Assembly: GCA_965153355.1 (NCBI GenBank) | Contig: OZ231127.1 | Span: 82,832,001 to 82,896,000, forward strand | Origin: Flaccisagitta enflata | Lineage: Eukaryota > Chaetognatha > Sagittoidea > Aphragmophora | DNA length: 64,000 nt | Reading direction: 5' to 3' | In this document: positions 9,575 to 20,838 of the stretch, in pieces | Layout: every line of letters starts with the position of its first letter | Position numbering within the stretch: the first letter of the stretch is position 1 | The notes under the pieces: generated by a model | Databases searched by the model: none | Seen by the model: only the letters and a program-made list of their open reading frames with translations | Told to the model about the DNA's origin: nothing | Position numbers and translations under genes: made by a program

Positions 9575-9779
9575 TAACACTAGGGTGAAGGGATGGCTTT
9601 TTTGGCTATCTGAGCGTCCTTTTAGTCGTAGAGGTTATTTACAATTTTGTCTAACTCTCTTTGACTAATAAATGTCGTTATTCATTCATTCATAGAACCT
9701 AGAATTCCAGAACATTCATGTATCAGCGAAATTCAATGATCATTTGTCAACTTGGAATCATTTCGAATCAAAGTGAAAA

Positions 9780-10110
9780 CTTAAATGTTTGAAGTGCAAA
9801 ATAAAAAAATGAAGAATAGGAAATAATAAAACAAGATAAAAGAAAATGAATTAAGAAAAAAATCAAAAGTGAAGAATGAAAAGTGAAAGATGAAAAATGA
9901 AAATTGAACATGAAAAATAAAAAGTGAAAAAGAAATAAAAAAAGAGGGAAGAAGTAAAAGTGAAAAATGAAAAGGTGAAAAAAATATTAAAAATGAAAAA
10001 AAAAAATGAAAGATAAAAATTTCAAAAATAATCTTCAGTTCCAAGGATCAAAAGAAATCGGTCATGAATGTTAAAGAAAAAGTCAAAAAGATATATGATA
10101 ATGAAAGAAA
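9780..10110. repeat. A-rich low-complexity tract
   Basis: GAAAAATGAAAA-type repeats. The long frame on the minus strand here is Phe/Ser/Leu low complexity. Confidence 0.6.
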
Positions 10111-10295
10111 AATGGGCAAGCCCGCAAGGCCTTAATGGTGAAATGTATTTTTCATCGATCATCTATGATTAACGATGATCGCGAAATCAACTGTGCCATT
10201 GGATCAATGGCAGATCAGATTGACGAAGAGCCAACTCAATTTGTGACAGGGATTCTCTATCATCGATCGATCGCTGAGGATAGTTTTAGCTTTTT

Positions 10296-10528
10296 AAGTC
10301 GCTGCCTAAGCGACTCTATAAGAGGGTATGTCCCTGGGTCTGTCTGTCTGTCCGTCACGCGAAAATTTTGATGACGCGAAATCGACTGAAAAACGGATTT
10401 CTGACCATCACAGCTCCTGCCTTGCGTCAATATATCCCCCGCCCACTCATATACTGCCCCTGCCCACTCGCATTACTGCCCCTGCCCACCAGCAGTGACT
10501 ACAGATTGGCCGTGTATCCGGCCTTGTT
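10296..10528 (+). mobile_element. HT element (tag AGTCGCT)
   Basis: The H hairpin AGTCGCTGCCTAAGCGACT is followed by CTCTATAAGAGG. The T end is GGCCGTGTATCCGGCCTTGTT-like, preceded by AGTGACT. Internal CCCCTGCCCAC units are tandemly expanded. Confidence 0.7.
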
Positions 10529-10728
10529 CTCCTTTCCAATGCAAAAAAAAAAAAGTGAATAAGATACAGTTGCGAATCCTTCTAACAAACTCTAAGGGAC
10601 CAACAAAATATTTTGTTACAGACAGTTTTCTTCATAGCCAACATTCTTTAAAGGGACTTGATTTTCATTTCTTATTCTGTTACAAGCGCTTCCATTAAAA
10701 CATTTTTTGAAAGTATATCTTTAATGTC

Positions 10729-11035
10729 AAGTTCTTTTCTTCCTTTCTTCCATTATTCCTTTCTTTCTTTCTTCCGTTATTCCTTTCTTTCTTTCTTCCG
10801 TTATTCCTTTCTTCCGTTATTCCATTATTCCGTTATTCCGTTATTCCTTTCTTCCTATCTTCCTATCTTCCTATCTTCCTTTCTTCCGTTATTCCTTTCT
10901 TCCTTTCTTCCTATCTTCCTCTCTTCCAGCTCTATTAGACCTATCCGCGGCCCTATCAGACCTATCCGACCTATCACCAGACTTATCCGACCTATCACCA
11001 GACTTATCCGACCTATCACCAGCTCTATCTGACCT
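10729..11035 (+). repeat. TTCC/TTTC array and 21-bp tandem repeat
   Basis: TTCCTTTC/TTCCGTTA units to about 10930, then about four units containing CCTATCACCAGACTTATC. Confidence 0.85.
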
Positions 11036-11109
11036 AACCGTCGCTGATTATTTCAATGAATGAAATGAGAGTATCATCAGTGATAAACAAAATGAATTTT
11101 TTTTCAAAC

Positions 11110-11340
11110 ATTTTTAGCTGTTATTCATTCGAGCGTGACTGACGGATAGACGGATGGACAGAACCTCTTATACAGATGCTATGCCGCATCTAAAAGTCAT
11201 CCTAGTATATTTCTGAATAATTTCCAGTGATTTTTTCTTCATTTAGAGATTTTCACTCGAGCGTGACCGACCAACCAACCAACCAACCGACCGACCGACC
11301 AACAGACAGAGCCTCTTATAGAGGTGCTATGGCGCACCTA
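11110..11340 (-). mobile_element. two HT-element H-end fragments
   Basis: H hairpins AGATGCTATGCCGCATCT (ending about 11191) and AGGTGCTATGGCGCACCT (ending about 11339), each preceded by CCTCTTATA and GACC/GACGGA repeats. No T ends were found. Confidence 0.55.
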
Positions 11341-12061
11341 AAAAGGGTTTCCGTGTTTCCATGTTTTCGTGTATCTTTTTTAGAGTGTGACACGTTGTTG
11401 TAAGTTATATAAGTGTGAACTACTGTTGTACAGGGTCATCGACATGAGTTTGAGCTTTTTCTCACTGATGACAAGAGACATGGATTTGAAATTAATCAAG
11501 TCTTGAAGTGTGTAGATTGACATTCTTTGTGTCAAAATTTCAGCCATTTTGGTCAAGTAGTTTTTCTTTTATATGAATTTGAAGTGACATGTGTATTTTC
11601 CCATTTGACAGATTTTCCACCAAAAATCAGGAATTCTGCTAATTTTCATTTTCATCTTTTTTTTAGATATTCATGCTATAGAGTAAAGATTGATCTCAAG
11701 TGAAAGATCAGCTGACAAACGTTTTTAACTACTTCAAGAACTTCACTGATTTAAGCCTTTTTTGTGATGTTAACCTGCACTATTCATGAAATTTACTAGA
11801 AAATCTGCTCAGTCCTGAAATAAAAGCTTTAAGTTCAAATCCATGTTGAAGACAAACTACTTGACCAAAATGGATGAAATTTTGACACAAAAAATATCAA
11901 TACATACTCTTTGTGACTTGATCAATATCAAATACATGACTTTTAGCATCTGTGAGTAAAAGCTTGACGGAATCCGACAACTCAGCTGGATGACCCGGTG
12001 TGCTGTATAACTCCCTGCCCAACCGTCCGAGACTTTTGCCCTGTCTGTGGCTTGTTTCTTT

Positions 12062-12127
12062 CTTTCTTTTTGACATTTTTACTTTCTTTCTTTCCTTCTT
12101 TTTTCTTTCTTTCTTTCTTTCTTTCAT

Positions 12128-12195
<68 letters not shown>

Positions 12196-12196
12196 T
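12062..12196 (+). repeat. (TTTC)n microsatellite
   Basis: Near-pure TTTC/CTTT repeats. Confidence 0.95.
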
Positions 12197-12227
12197 GGTT
12201 GCAATATAAAGGATTTTGTTTTATCAT

Positions 12228-12325
12228 AACTTGAGCAAGTTCCTCTCCCAAGACTCGAATCATGTCGGTTAAAATTTAATCGATATGATTCGAGTCTTGG
12301 CTTGGGAGAGGAACTTGCTCAAGTT
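12228..12325. repeat. inverted repeat of about 36-41 bp
   Basis: Arms 12228-12263 and 12285-12325 pair throughout, apart from a 5-base insertion in the right arm. It directly abuts the TTTC tract. Confidence 0.85.
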
Positions 12326-12403
12326 AAATGTCTCTCCGCGATCATACTTAAAATCCTCGATGGTATCAATGATTTCTCACAGGTATCAAAATTGAAAAAA
12401 ATA

Positions 12404-12481
12404 ACTTCTCGACCAACCGATGAACCAACCAACCAACCAACCAACGGACATGGCCAGATAAACAGGTGCTTTGGTACACCT
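12404..12481 (-). mobile_element. HT-element H-end fragment
   Basis: (CCAA)n, then the hairpin AGGTGCTTTGGTACACCT and AAAC. Confidence 0.5.
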
Positions 12482-12573
12482 AAACATGATTAAAAAACCT
12501 TCCCTCTCAATCTAACCAAAAAGTAAATTGCTAATGTGTATGCTCGTGAATGCATCTGTAGGTGTTAAAAAAA

Positions 12574-12574
<1 letters not shown>

Positions 12575-12625
<51 letters not shown>
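12575..12625 (+). repeat. (TG)n microsatellite
   Basis: Pure TG repeat. Confidence 0.95.
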
Positions 12626-12628
<3 letters not shown>

Positions 12629-12841
12629 AACCTGAGATTTTTGAGCTTGATTACATATGTTTACGACTTTTTTCCAGTATTCGATAGCCGCCTTTAGTGA
12701 TTATATGTCTGTCTGTCTGTCTGTCTGTCTGTCTGCCTGTGTCTGTGTTTCTCAGTCTGTGCCTTGTTGTGTTTGTCTGTCTTTCTATCTCTTGGAATGT
12801 TTATCCCTCAGTTATTCATCTACTCATTGCTCCTCCCCTTT

Positions 12842-13398
12842 TTGGGCAGCGGCCCCGGAGGGGCCGATGACCTATGATTCTACAGAGGCAAATTTTCTCC
12901 CGTTCTGCGTTTTCCGTCCGTCCCAGCCTCAAATAAAGCCCTCTCAGACCCTAATCAGGCCTCTTTTTACCCCAAACAGACCTTTCTGACCCAGATCAGG
13001 CCTCTCAGACCTCAAATCAGGCCTCCCAGACCTAAATCAGGCCTCTCAGACCCCAAATCAGGCCTCCCAGACCCCAGATCAGGCTTCTCAGACCCCAAAT
13101 TAGGCCTCTCAGATCCAAATCAGGCCTCAGACCCCATGTCAGGCTTTTCAGACCCCAAATTAGACCCTCAGACCCAAATAAGGCCTTTCAGAACCAAATC
13201 AAGTTTCAGACCCCAAACCACGCCTCTCACACCTTATATCAGACTCTTTAGAGCCAAAATCAGGCCTCCAGCCTCAAACCAGCTTCTCAAACCGGAGAAA
13301 ATTGTCCTATATGGAATCATAGGTCATCACCCGCTGTATGCCCTCATAATCTCATTCACACACACTAACTTAGGGCATCGGTGGCACCATGATCATGC
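12842..13398 (+). mobile_element. A element (A2)
   Basis: The H block is GGGCAGCGGCCCCGGAGGGG, then GATGACCTATGATTCTACAG. Its inverted copy (about 13295-13335) lies near the T end, before AGGGCATCGGTGGCACCATG. The core is an array of TCAGACCCCAAATCAGGCCT units. Confidence 0.65.
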
Positions 13399-13672
13399 AC
13401 ACTGATCATTAGTCATGATGAAATCTTACCAATTTTTCGATGATTAACGATGATCGCAAAATCAGCTGTGACCTTCGTTCATGCCAGGGATTCTCTGTTC
13501 TTGATCAATCGCTCAGGGTAGTGATGACTAAAGATATGAATGAAGCTTCAATTTCCAATAAATTCCTTCCTATCCTCCTTTCTTCCTTCCTTTCTTCCTT
13601 TCTTCCTTTCTTCTTTTCTTCCTCTCTTCCTCTTTTTGTTTCTTTCTTCCTCCCTTCCTACTTTCCTTTTTT

Positions 13673-13783
13673 AGGTGATTCAAAGCATCTCTATAACTGA
13701 CAGCGTTAAATGGTCAGTTGGTCGGGTAGCGTGTTCATTAGACGATTCACACGGCACACCTTATTAACCTACTCGGTCATGTT
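13673..13783 (+). mobile_element. HT element, decayed (AGGTG type)
   Basis: H: AGGTGATTCAAAGCATCTCTA. T: GGCACACCTTATTAACCTAC, then GGTCATGTT. Confidence 0.5.
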
Positions 13784-15110
13784 GCAAGTGAAATCAGCTG
13801 TCACAATGATTTCATTTTGTTTTGCCTCGTATTGAAGGAATGAAGGAAAGTTAAAACTAAATATTTTCTACCTCATTTCTTATGATTTAGAACTGAATGA
13901 GTGAATCAATATGAACAAATAAATGAAGGAACAAACAAACGAAAGAACAAACGAACTAACAAACAAACAAAATAATAAACGAAAAAACGTATGAAGAAAC
14001 AAACAAACGAATAAACAAGTGAACGAATGAACAAACAAACAAATGAATGACTGCAGGACTGATTGAATTAATGAATCAATGATTGGAGAAAGGAAGGTTC
14101 AATAAAATGCTAATTGATAATCATTTTGTACCACCCTTTAGTTTTAATTGATCTTTCTGGTTCACTCTTGACTTTGTACTCTTTATTTACTGCATCTCTC
14201 ACTCTCTTCCGCCTCTAGTTTCCATCAGTTGTTTCCTACTGATGATGTAATGACTGAAAGCAACTAAATTGAACAATGTAGATATCCTAACAAGGCGTCC
14301 AAAACATTTTGCAAATGTCATTGGGTGCTTAATGATGTTTAATGCGATACTTGAACGCTGTTGACTGTTAACATTATTATGGTGAGATGCATGAAAGTAT
14401 TATAAACACTGTTTTGGCAGCAGCTCCAAAGGGGCCATTGACAAATGCTTAGATGCATGGAAAATCATGGCGCATTCTATGATCTAAGGGTTTGATTTGG
14501 GTTGATTTGTTGTTAGGGCTGTTTTTTTTCTCGATACCATGAGGAATAACACAAAGTTAGGGTGAAGGTACTTCGTCTGTTAGTAGCGTTTTGACCATAA
14601 AGAGGTGATCTCATCTTTATGATTTCACACTAATAATCATGGCAATTATTTTTTTCATTTTCTTATTGCCAACCAAAGAAAAAAAAAGAAATTAACTTGT
14701 AGGGACTATGGATTTGCAACTGTTGTAGGCGGAATTCCGTTAGTGGCAGGTCTGTTGAAGCAAGGTTCAACTGTACTTAATTAATCATTGAGCACTTGGG
14801 TATGGAATAAAAGTTCTTCTTATGCATATTGGTTACTTTCTTCTTGTAAGTTGATGCATAACTAGTTACTAATTTTGTTAGGATGGTTAAAAAAGTGATT
14901 CCTCTTTCATGATTACATGCCCTTAACAAGTACATGATTACATGGAGGAGTTCCTCCTTCAACTCCTCCCTCCTCCATCCTCCACTAGCCTAGTGGAATC
15001 TTAGAGGTGATTCCATGTATGGAAATGGTATATGAAATCATGACCCATGATTACACTATGAAATTAGGGCAGTCGAATCACAGCGAGCGGGACTCGCGGG
15101 AGTGGCTTCA
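13784..15110. other. no gene seen
   Basis: AT-rich sequence with an AACAAACAAACGAA-type stretch (about 13910-14050) and a decayed A-element H end (GGCAGCAGCTCCAAAGGGGC, about 14418). No exon could be supported. Confidence 0.5.
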
Positions 15111-15116
15111 CTATGA

Positions 15117-15365
15117 CTCTCCTCTCCCACCAACCACTCCAACCCGACCTGGTCGACCTCCCTTCTTCTTTCTCCTCTTCCTCTTCCTCCTCTCCCTCTC
15201 TTCCTCCTCCTCTTCCTCTCCCACCAACCACTCCAACCCGAACTGGTCGACCTCCCTTCTTCTTTCTCCTCTTCCTCTTCCTCCTCTTTCTCTTCCTCCT
15301 CTTCCTCCTCCTCCTCCTCTTCCTCCCCCACCAACCACTCCATCTCGACCTGATTGACCTCGCTC
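15117..15365 (+). repeat. pyrimidine-rich VNTR, second copy
   Basis: The same unit as at 6190-6490 (CCACCAACCACTCCA plus TTCTTTCTCCTCTTCC), about three units. Confidence 0.8.
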
Positions 15366-15724
15366 CAACGAGGGCGAAAGTAAATAAAGCGTTTCACTTG
15401 AAGCATGAAAAAAAAAAGAAGAAAAAGATTATCTTCTAATCTAATTTATTATCAAGATTATCACTAGCAAAGCCATGAGATGTTGAGTTACCTTAAAAAG
15501 GCAACGATTACATAATTTTTTTGGTGTACTCACTCTGCCTCTCTCTTGTGTAATTGTTAGCGCGAAATATTTTTTTTTCTTTTTTTGCTTTTTACGTCCA
15601 TTTGTCTGATTCCGTCCGTTATAATTGACTTATGAATATACGGACACCTGAAAAAAGCATCAACTTTGAAAAGGCGCTTTGACCTGCTAACCCCAGATTA
15701 GCAGAAAGAGTTGTAACGTCTGTT

Positions 15725-15728
<4 letters not shown>

Positions 15729-15768
<40 letters not shown>
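15729..15768 (+). repeat. (TC)n microsatellite
   Basis: TC repeat of about 20 units. Confidence 0.9.
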
Positions 15769-15770
<2 letters not shown>

Positions 15771-16103
15771 ATTCAGTGGCGCGATGTTATGTTCCACCCA
15801 CAACGCACTCCAATCACGACCCACTCCACATAGATTACAAGCCCGTCGTTCTATTTGCTAATCCCTGCGCTTCCAACTAGCTCCATGGTTTGTTATGATG
15901 GATGTCACAAATCAACTTTTTAAAAAGACAAAAAAAAAAAAAAAAAAAAAAAGACAAGCAAAAACAAACTAAAAACTAACAAGTGCCAGTCTAGACAGGA
16001 GGCCGTCTCGTTATAAAAGTCGCCGATACAATTTTTTACGGTTAAAACGATCCACCTACTCTTATCATTTAATGGACTCCGTTGGCAGACCACCAGGGTT
16101 TTT

Positions 16104-16321
16104 AGTCGCTTGCTAAGTGACTCTATAAGAGGCTGTGCCCGTAGGCAGGAAGGAAGATCCGGAACGCGAAATTTTTGAATGACGCAAAATAGGCCAAAAG
16201 AGTGTACTCTGATCATTTTAGCCTCGGCCTTCTATTCCAACAATACAGCCCCCGCTCACCCATATCATTCCCCCTGCCGACCCGCAAGCGACTACTTATT
16301 GGCCGTGTGTCCGGCCTTGTT
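16104..16321 (+). mobile_element. HT element (tag AGTCGCTTG)
   Basis: H: AGTCGCTTGCTAAGTGACT, then CTCTATAAGAGGC. The T end contains CAAGCGACT, the exact reverse complement of the tag, 28 bases before GGCCTTGTT. Confidence 0.75.
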
Positions 16322-16576
16322 TTTTAAGCATCTTCATTTCATCAGACTTTTTAAGGTACAATGGGATCTCTTTCTTTGAGGGCAAGCTAGGCTTAGCGGA
16401 GTGTTAGTGAGGGAAATGACACATGTAGCAATTCCCATGTACCGCCAAAGACTAAGTGCGTTGCGAGTCAAAGTGCGTTAGAATGAGGTTCCAACGTAAC
16501 ATGACAAAAGACGTCAAAAGACAATACATCGTTTACAAAATGGAAAAAACAAAACAATCACTGTAAACGTCCTTCT

Positions 16577-17021
16577 TTGGGCAGTAGCCCTGAAGGGTCC
16601 TGTAAAATACAGGAGTGAGTTTCCAAACATCCATTCTTCTGTTTCTCCCTGGATTGCCCTTTTAGTCACCAAATTCGCTCTCTAAAATTTAAAGGCAGCC
16701 CTGCCGAAAACAAAATATCTCCCCAGGCCTTCAATCAGTCTACTGGGCCTCAAAACTGTCCCTCTGAGTCAGGATCTGAGTCAGGGGCCCCAACCTCAAA
16801 TATGCTCTCCTTAGTTTAAATCTATCTTTCTCGATCTCTTATCAGCCTCCAACGACATAAAATTGGTCATTTGAGGCCTGAAGTTTACCCTTGTAAGACA
16901 TTTGGAAATTTGAATTTGTTTGACAGGACCTGGGCCATTTAAGGCCGCCTCGCTACCTGGCTCGAATTTTGATTTCTCACTTGATTAACCTGAGCAGGGC
17001 AATGGTCACCACTGACCATGA
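16577..17021 (+). mobile_element. A element, decayed (A8)
   Basis: H: GGGCAGTAGCCCTGAAGGGT, then CCTGTAAAATACAGG (the second hairpin stays paired). T: AGCAGGGCAATGGTCACCAC, then TGACCATGAG. Confidence 0.5.
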
Positions 17022-17240
17022 GTCAAAGCTGGTTTTATTTTCTGGCTTTACATCAGTAATACAACAGGGATGACACTGATCAGGGTAACGACTATTGCTT
17101 ACTATATGCGATAGCTGGTTTTTTTTTCTGGCCTTATATCAGTAATACAATGGGGATGACACTGCGCAGGGCAGCAGGTATCGCTGACCACATGCGAGAG
17201 CTGGTTTTATTTTCTGGCCTTACATCAGTAATGCGGCGGG
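16988..17240 (+). repeat. three tandem units of about 108 bp ending an A element
   Basis: Each unit has a T-end-like CAGGGYA...ATGCGA block followed by AGCTGGTTTTATTTTCTGGC and CATCAGTAATAC. Confidence 0.75.
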
Positions 17241-17960
17241 GAATATGAAACACCCAAGGGTAAATCTAGACATATTCCGTCGGAACACCCTCGCGGCCTC
17301 GGCGCCGTGTTTTTCTAAGAAATGGAAAGAGGAAACAGTCTCACCGGTTGAGTCGCTTCCATACTATCAAGTCCAAAGGGAATTTCTTTTCTTTTTCTTT
17401 TAAAGGCTCTCATGGTCACATTCTTTATAAAGTATAAATGAATAAAAGCAGGGGAGAAAAAAAACAAACTTTGTAACGGCGATTGACATTCTTTTTCAGT
17501 CGAGTGTAATAAAACGCATTAAAGTGCATTCTTTTCAATTATGAAAAATGAAGAGAAAGTAGCCTTTTTGCCAAGAGTATTCTCTCTCTGTAGTTTTTTC
17601 CCCGGGTCATTACACTCTCATTCTCCCTCTTTTGTAAATTGCCTTTTATAGACCGCGGCTCAAAAGGACCAACTGTAAATGAGATGGTTCATAACCCATA
17701 TGGGCTAGGATTTCAGGCAAGAGGATTTGAATTACAAGCCTCAGTGTGCTGGACCTCTGGGCAGTTGGAAGGAAAGCATGGAGGCTGGATTTTAAATCTC
17801 AAGGCTGAGATTTCAGCCTGAAATCCAGGATGAAAGTTTCGTAGCTAACTGGCATGGGGAAGAAAATAAATCCACACACCCCTATTACATGTATACAATT
17901 TTCGGCTAATCTTGAAGGAAAAAGCAGAGGAATCACTGACCAAGTGGGATACTTTTTCCT
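17241..17960. other. no gene seen
   Basis: Mixed-composition intergenic DNA. No supported coding sequence. Confidence 0.5.
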
Positions 17961-17968
17961 TTTCCATC

Positions 17969-18002
17969 ATCATCATTATCATCATTATCATCATCATCAT
18001 CG

Positions 18003-18058
<56 letters not shown>

Positions 18059-18059
18059 T
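17969..18059 (+). repeat. (ATC)n microsatellite
   Basis: ATC/ATCATT repeats. The Met, Ile and His runs in open frames here are artefacts of it. Confidence 0.95.
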
Positions 18060-18100
18060 CCTTCTGGATCTTGTTATTGTTGTTCTTCTTTTTATTTTTT

Positions 18101-18692
18101 GTCAGCGGCCCTGGAGGGGCCGATGACCCATCGGCGGTTTCCGTTTTCCATCTGTCTGTTCGGCTGTCCGTCCGTCCATCCATCCATCTATCCATCTGTT
18201 TGTCTGTCTGTCCGTTAGTACGTTGCTCCGTCCATCCGTCTGTCCATCCGCTATCCGTCTGTCTATCTGTCCATCCACCCATCTGTCCGTCTATCCATCC
18301 CCCCCTGAAGCCCTTATGATCCCAACTCAGGCCTCTCAGACCAAAGTTTTGGCCTCTCAGATGGCCCCCCAGACCCCAAATTAGACCCTACATCAGGCCT
18401 TTCAGACCCCTAATCAGGCCTTTCAAACCCCAAATTGGCCCTTTCAGACCCCAAATGAGACATATCAGATCCTAAATCAGGCCTTTCAAACCTCAAATCA
18501 GACCTCTCAGACCTCAAATCAGGCCTCTGAGACCCAAAATTAGGCCTCTCAGACCCAAAATCAGGCCATTCACGGATGGAGAGTAAAAACTGGAGAAATT
18601 TGTCCTGTGTGGAATCATAGGTCATCTGCCCCTCTCATCATCTCATTCCCGCTTACTCAAACTTAGGGGCATCAGATACCGCTGACCATGTA
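18101..18692 (+). mobile_element. A element (A3)
   Basis: H: CAGCGGCCCTGGAGGGGCCG. Then CCATCCATCC repeats, a CAGGCCTCTCAGACC array, an inverted H block (GGAATCATAGGTCATC) and the T end ATACCGCTGACCATG. Confidence 0.65.
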
Positions 18693-18712
18693 ACGCTTTT
18701 GCGACTATTTTT

Positions 18713-18838
18713 AGGTGCGACAAAGCACCTCTATAACTGGCTTTGTCCGTTGGTCGGTCGGTCGGTCTGTTGGTCTGTTGGTAACGCATTCGTTCGACGA
18801 TCCACACCGTCGCACCTATTGGCCTACTTGGCCTTGTT
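18713..18838 (+). mobile_element. HT element (tag AGGTGCGAC)
   Basis: H: AGGTGCGACAAAGCACCT, then CTCTATAACTGGC. The T end contains GTCGCACCT (exact complement), then ATTGGCCTACTTGGCCTTGT. Confidence 0.8.
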
Positions 18839-19177
18839 TCGTTTTCGCTTTCTTTTTCTTTTTCTTCATATTCTTGTTATACTGCTTGTTCTTTTTGTTC
18901 GTGTTCTTTTTGTTCTTTTTTCTTCTTTTCATGTACGTGTACATCTGTCCTTTTGAACCCCCCCATTTTCTTTTCCATGGCTTCTCCTTCTCCTTTCTCC
19001 CCCATTTTTCACCTCAGCCTCATCACTCGTCCCATTTCAAATCGTTTCCTCCTCCTCCCCCATCTTCCCATCTTCTTCCTCCTCTTCCTCAACTCCTTCT
19101 CCTTCCTCCTCTTTTTTTGCCTCTTTAACAAGGTCTCAGTCTCACTTCCAAGGGCGCTGGCAGGGCGCTTTTTTTTT

Positions 19178-19182
<5 letters not shown>

Positions 19183-19214
<32 letters not shown>

Positions 19215-19317
19215 GACTCTATGGTGTTGATTCTACGAAACTATGGTGTGATAAACCAACATATCTTGCTGCCGTCAATAACTACAGACGTGCTTTTCTG
19301 ACGCAAGAATATATTCA

Positions 19318-19368
<51 letters not shown>
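19183..19368 (+). repeat. two (TC)n tracts
   Basis: TC repeats at about 19183-19212 and 19320-19368. Confidence 0.9.
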
Positions 19369-19370
<2 letters not shown>

Positions 19371-20331
19371 CAGTTCACGCAAAGCGAGAAGAAACGCGAA
19401 CGCTTCCATTCTATCAAATTTTTTTTTTCATTGTTTCTCAACATTTATGTGAGATGAAAATAATTCGTTATCCATGACAAATTCCTTCTTTGCCTCACCA
19501 CGAAACTGGTTTCGTAATTTATTTTAACTCTATGTTTACAGCTCCAGTTGTCAGCATGAATCCACGAGAAAAAAATACAATAATTCATGTTAAAACGAAA
19601 CATCATTCCAGCAAGTAGCTACAGCCGCGCGCTTTCAACCCACTGCTAAATCCAAGGTTTGAATCTCTTTTTTTCTCATTATACAGATGAAGAAGAACAA
19701 TCAGGTTTAGATCCCATAAAGGAAATTTGGTTGGACAGATCTCATATTGTATCAAAATGTATACTTCATTCTCCGATCACTCTTGCTATCAACGTTGACC
19801 AGGTCAAAAAGAAAACCATCTGCCCTTTTATCGACGACAAATGTGAAACAAATTGACTACAATGAAAAGAGTTAATTGAGAATGGTTTTGCAATTTTGAA
19901 ACATTCCTGATCTACTATCCAAGGCACAGAAATCTTTGGATAAATGACGCTCCTACACAAATAAAGACATGAAACTCAGATCGGTTTCCTATTTAAAATG
20001 CGACTAATTTGGGTTAAGCTCTTTCTTTGAAAGGTACATTGGGATCAAATTCAGAGATTCTTCCATACTCACTAACTGACATCTGGACAGTAAATCGGAC
20101 AAGCAGAGTTTGGCGTTTGATTGGGAAACCGGTACTCTAATTTTTCCTTGCGGCTTTCCTGATAAAATATCAACCTCTGAAGGCCTTAACTGGTTATCTC
20201 ATTCAAAAGAATTCATTTTTAAAGCCCATTGGGTAACAGCCCTCATCTTGGGACATAAGCTTAATTTAAAAACATGAAAGACAGCATTCCGAAGGCCTAG
20301 GGTGATGTATTCTTTTCGGTGGATAGATTTC

Positions 20332-20406
20332 CATATCCCAGATGGTAGTTGGCTATATGTTGGGTATTATTGTCTTTCTGTACTTCATATCCCAGATGGT
20401 AGTTGG
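20332..20406 (+). promoter_or_regulatory. 21-bp direct repeat upstream of the GPI-type gene
   Basis: CATATCCCAGATGGTAGTTGG occurs at 20332-20352 and 20386-20406, spaced 54 bp apart, about 260-330 bp before the start codon. It includes an E-box-like CAGATG. A promoter role is inferred only from position. Confidence 0.3.
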
Positions 20407-20546
20407 GCAATATTGTGATTTTTCTATATTTGATTTTTTCCATCCAAAATTCCTCAGATACTTTTCAACTAAGTCCGTGAACTCTACAGCGAGCATAATA
20501 TAAAGCCCTTGGAAAAGGAATTCATTATCATAATCATCAACATAAA

Positions 20547-20590
20547 CAACAACAACAACAACAACAACAAAGACAACGACAACGACAACG

Positions 20591-20661
<71 letters not shown>
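20547..20661 (+). repeat. (CAA)n tract immediately before the start codon (putative 5' leader)
   Basis: CAA repeats with a few GAC-containing units, ending one base before the ATG at 20662. In the frame of the gene it would read as Asn but has no in-frame ATG, so it is probably leader. If it is transcribed, the leader would be long and unstructured. Confidence 0.6.
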
Positions 20662-20662
<1 letters not shown>

Positions 20663-20838
20663 TGCATCCGCGGTGTTGCCCGTTCTTCTCCGGCAGCGCC
20701 GCCGTCTTTTTAAACGTCCTTCTCTGCTTGTCTTCAACTCGTTTCTGGACAGAAGCCAGTAAAGTCACAACTGGGCTCTCTTTCACATTCGACGTCATCA
20801 AAGACACAACGGCTACCAATCGACTCGATTTATTAAAA
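20662..20838 (+). CDS. exon 1 of the GPI-type gene (signal peptide)
   Basis: 59 codons, ending AAA|GTACGC (phase 0). The ATG has A at -3. The hydrophobic core spans residues 13-23. Confidence 0.7.

Larger units (their letters stand above)
9047..9690 (+). mobile_element. non-LTR retroelement (LINE/SINE) tail with 14-bp target duplication
   Basis: CATAGAACCTAGAA occurs exactly at 9033-9046 and 9691-9704. The segment between ends in AATAAATGTCGTTATTCATT, a non-LTR-style 3' tail with an ATTC repeat. The 37-bp palindrome and the MITE at 9142-9574 lie inside it. Confidence 0.5.

Noticed and set aside
16179-16379. Short plus-strand frame across a transposon end
   Set aside because: It is the T end of an HT element read through and has no independent support.
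17845-18319. Frames with long Met, Ile or His runs
   Set aside because: Produced by the (ATC)n tract plus TCCGTCCATC repeats of an A element.
19659-19856. Possible exon (EEEQSGLDPIKEIWLDRSH) after an acceptor-like ATTATACAG
   Set aside because: No phase-compatible strong donor, and the GPI-type gene already has a convincing first exon with a signal peptide at 20662.
20509-20661. N-terminal poly-Asn extension of the GPI-type protein
   Set aside because: The frame is open through the (CAA)n tract but has no ATG. A leader is the simpler reading.
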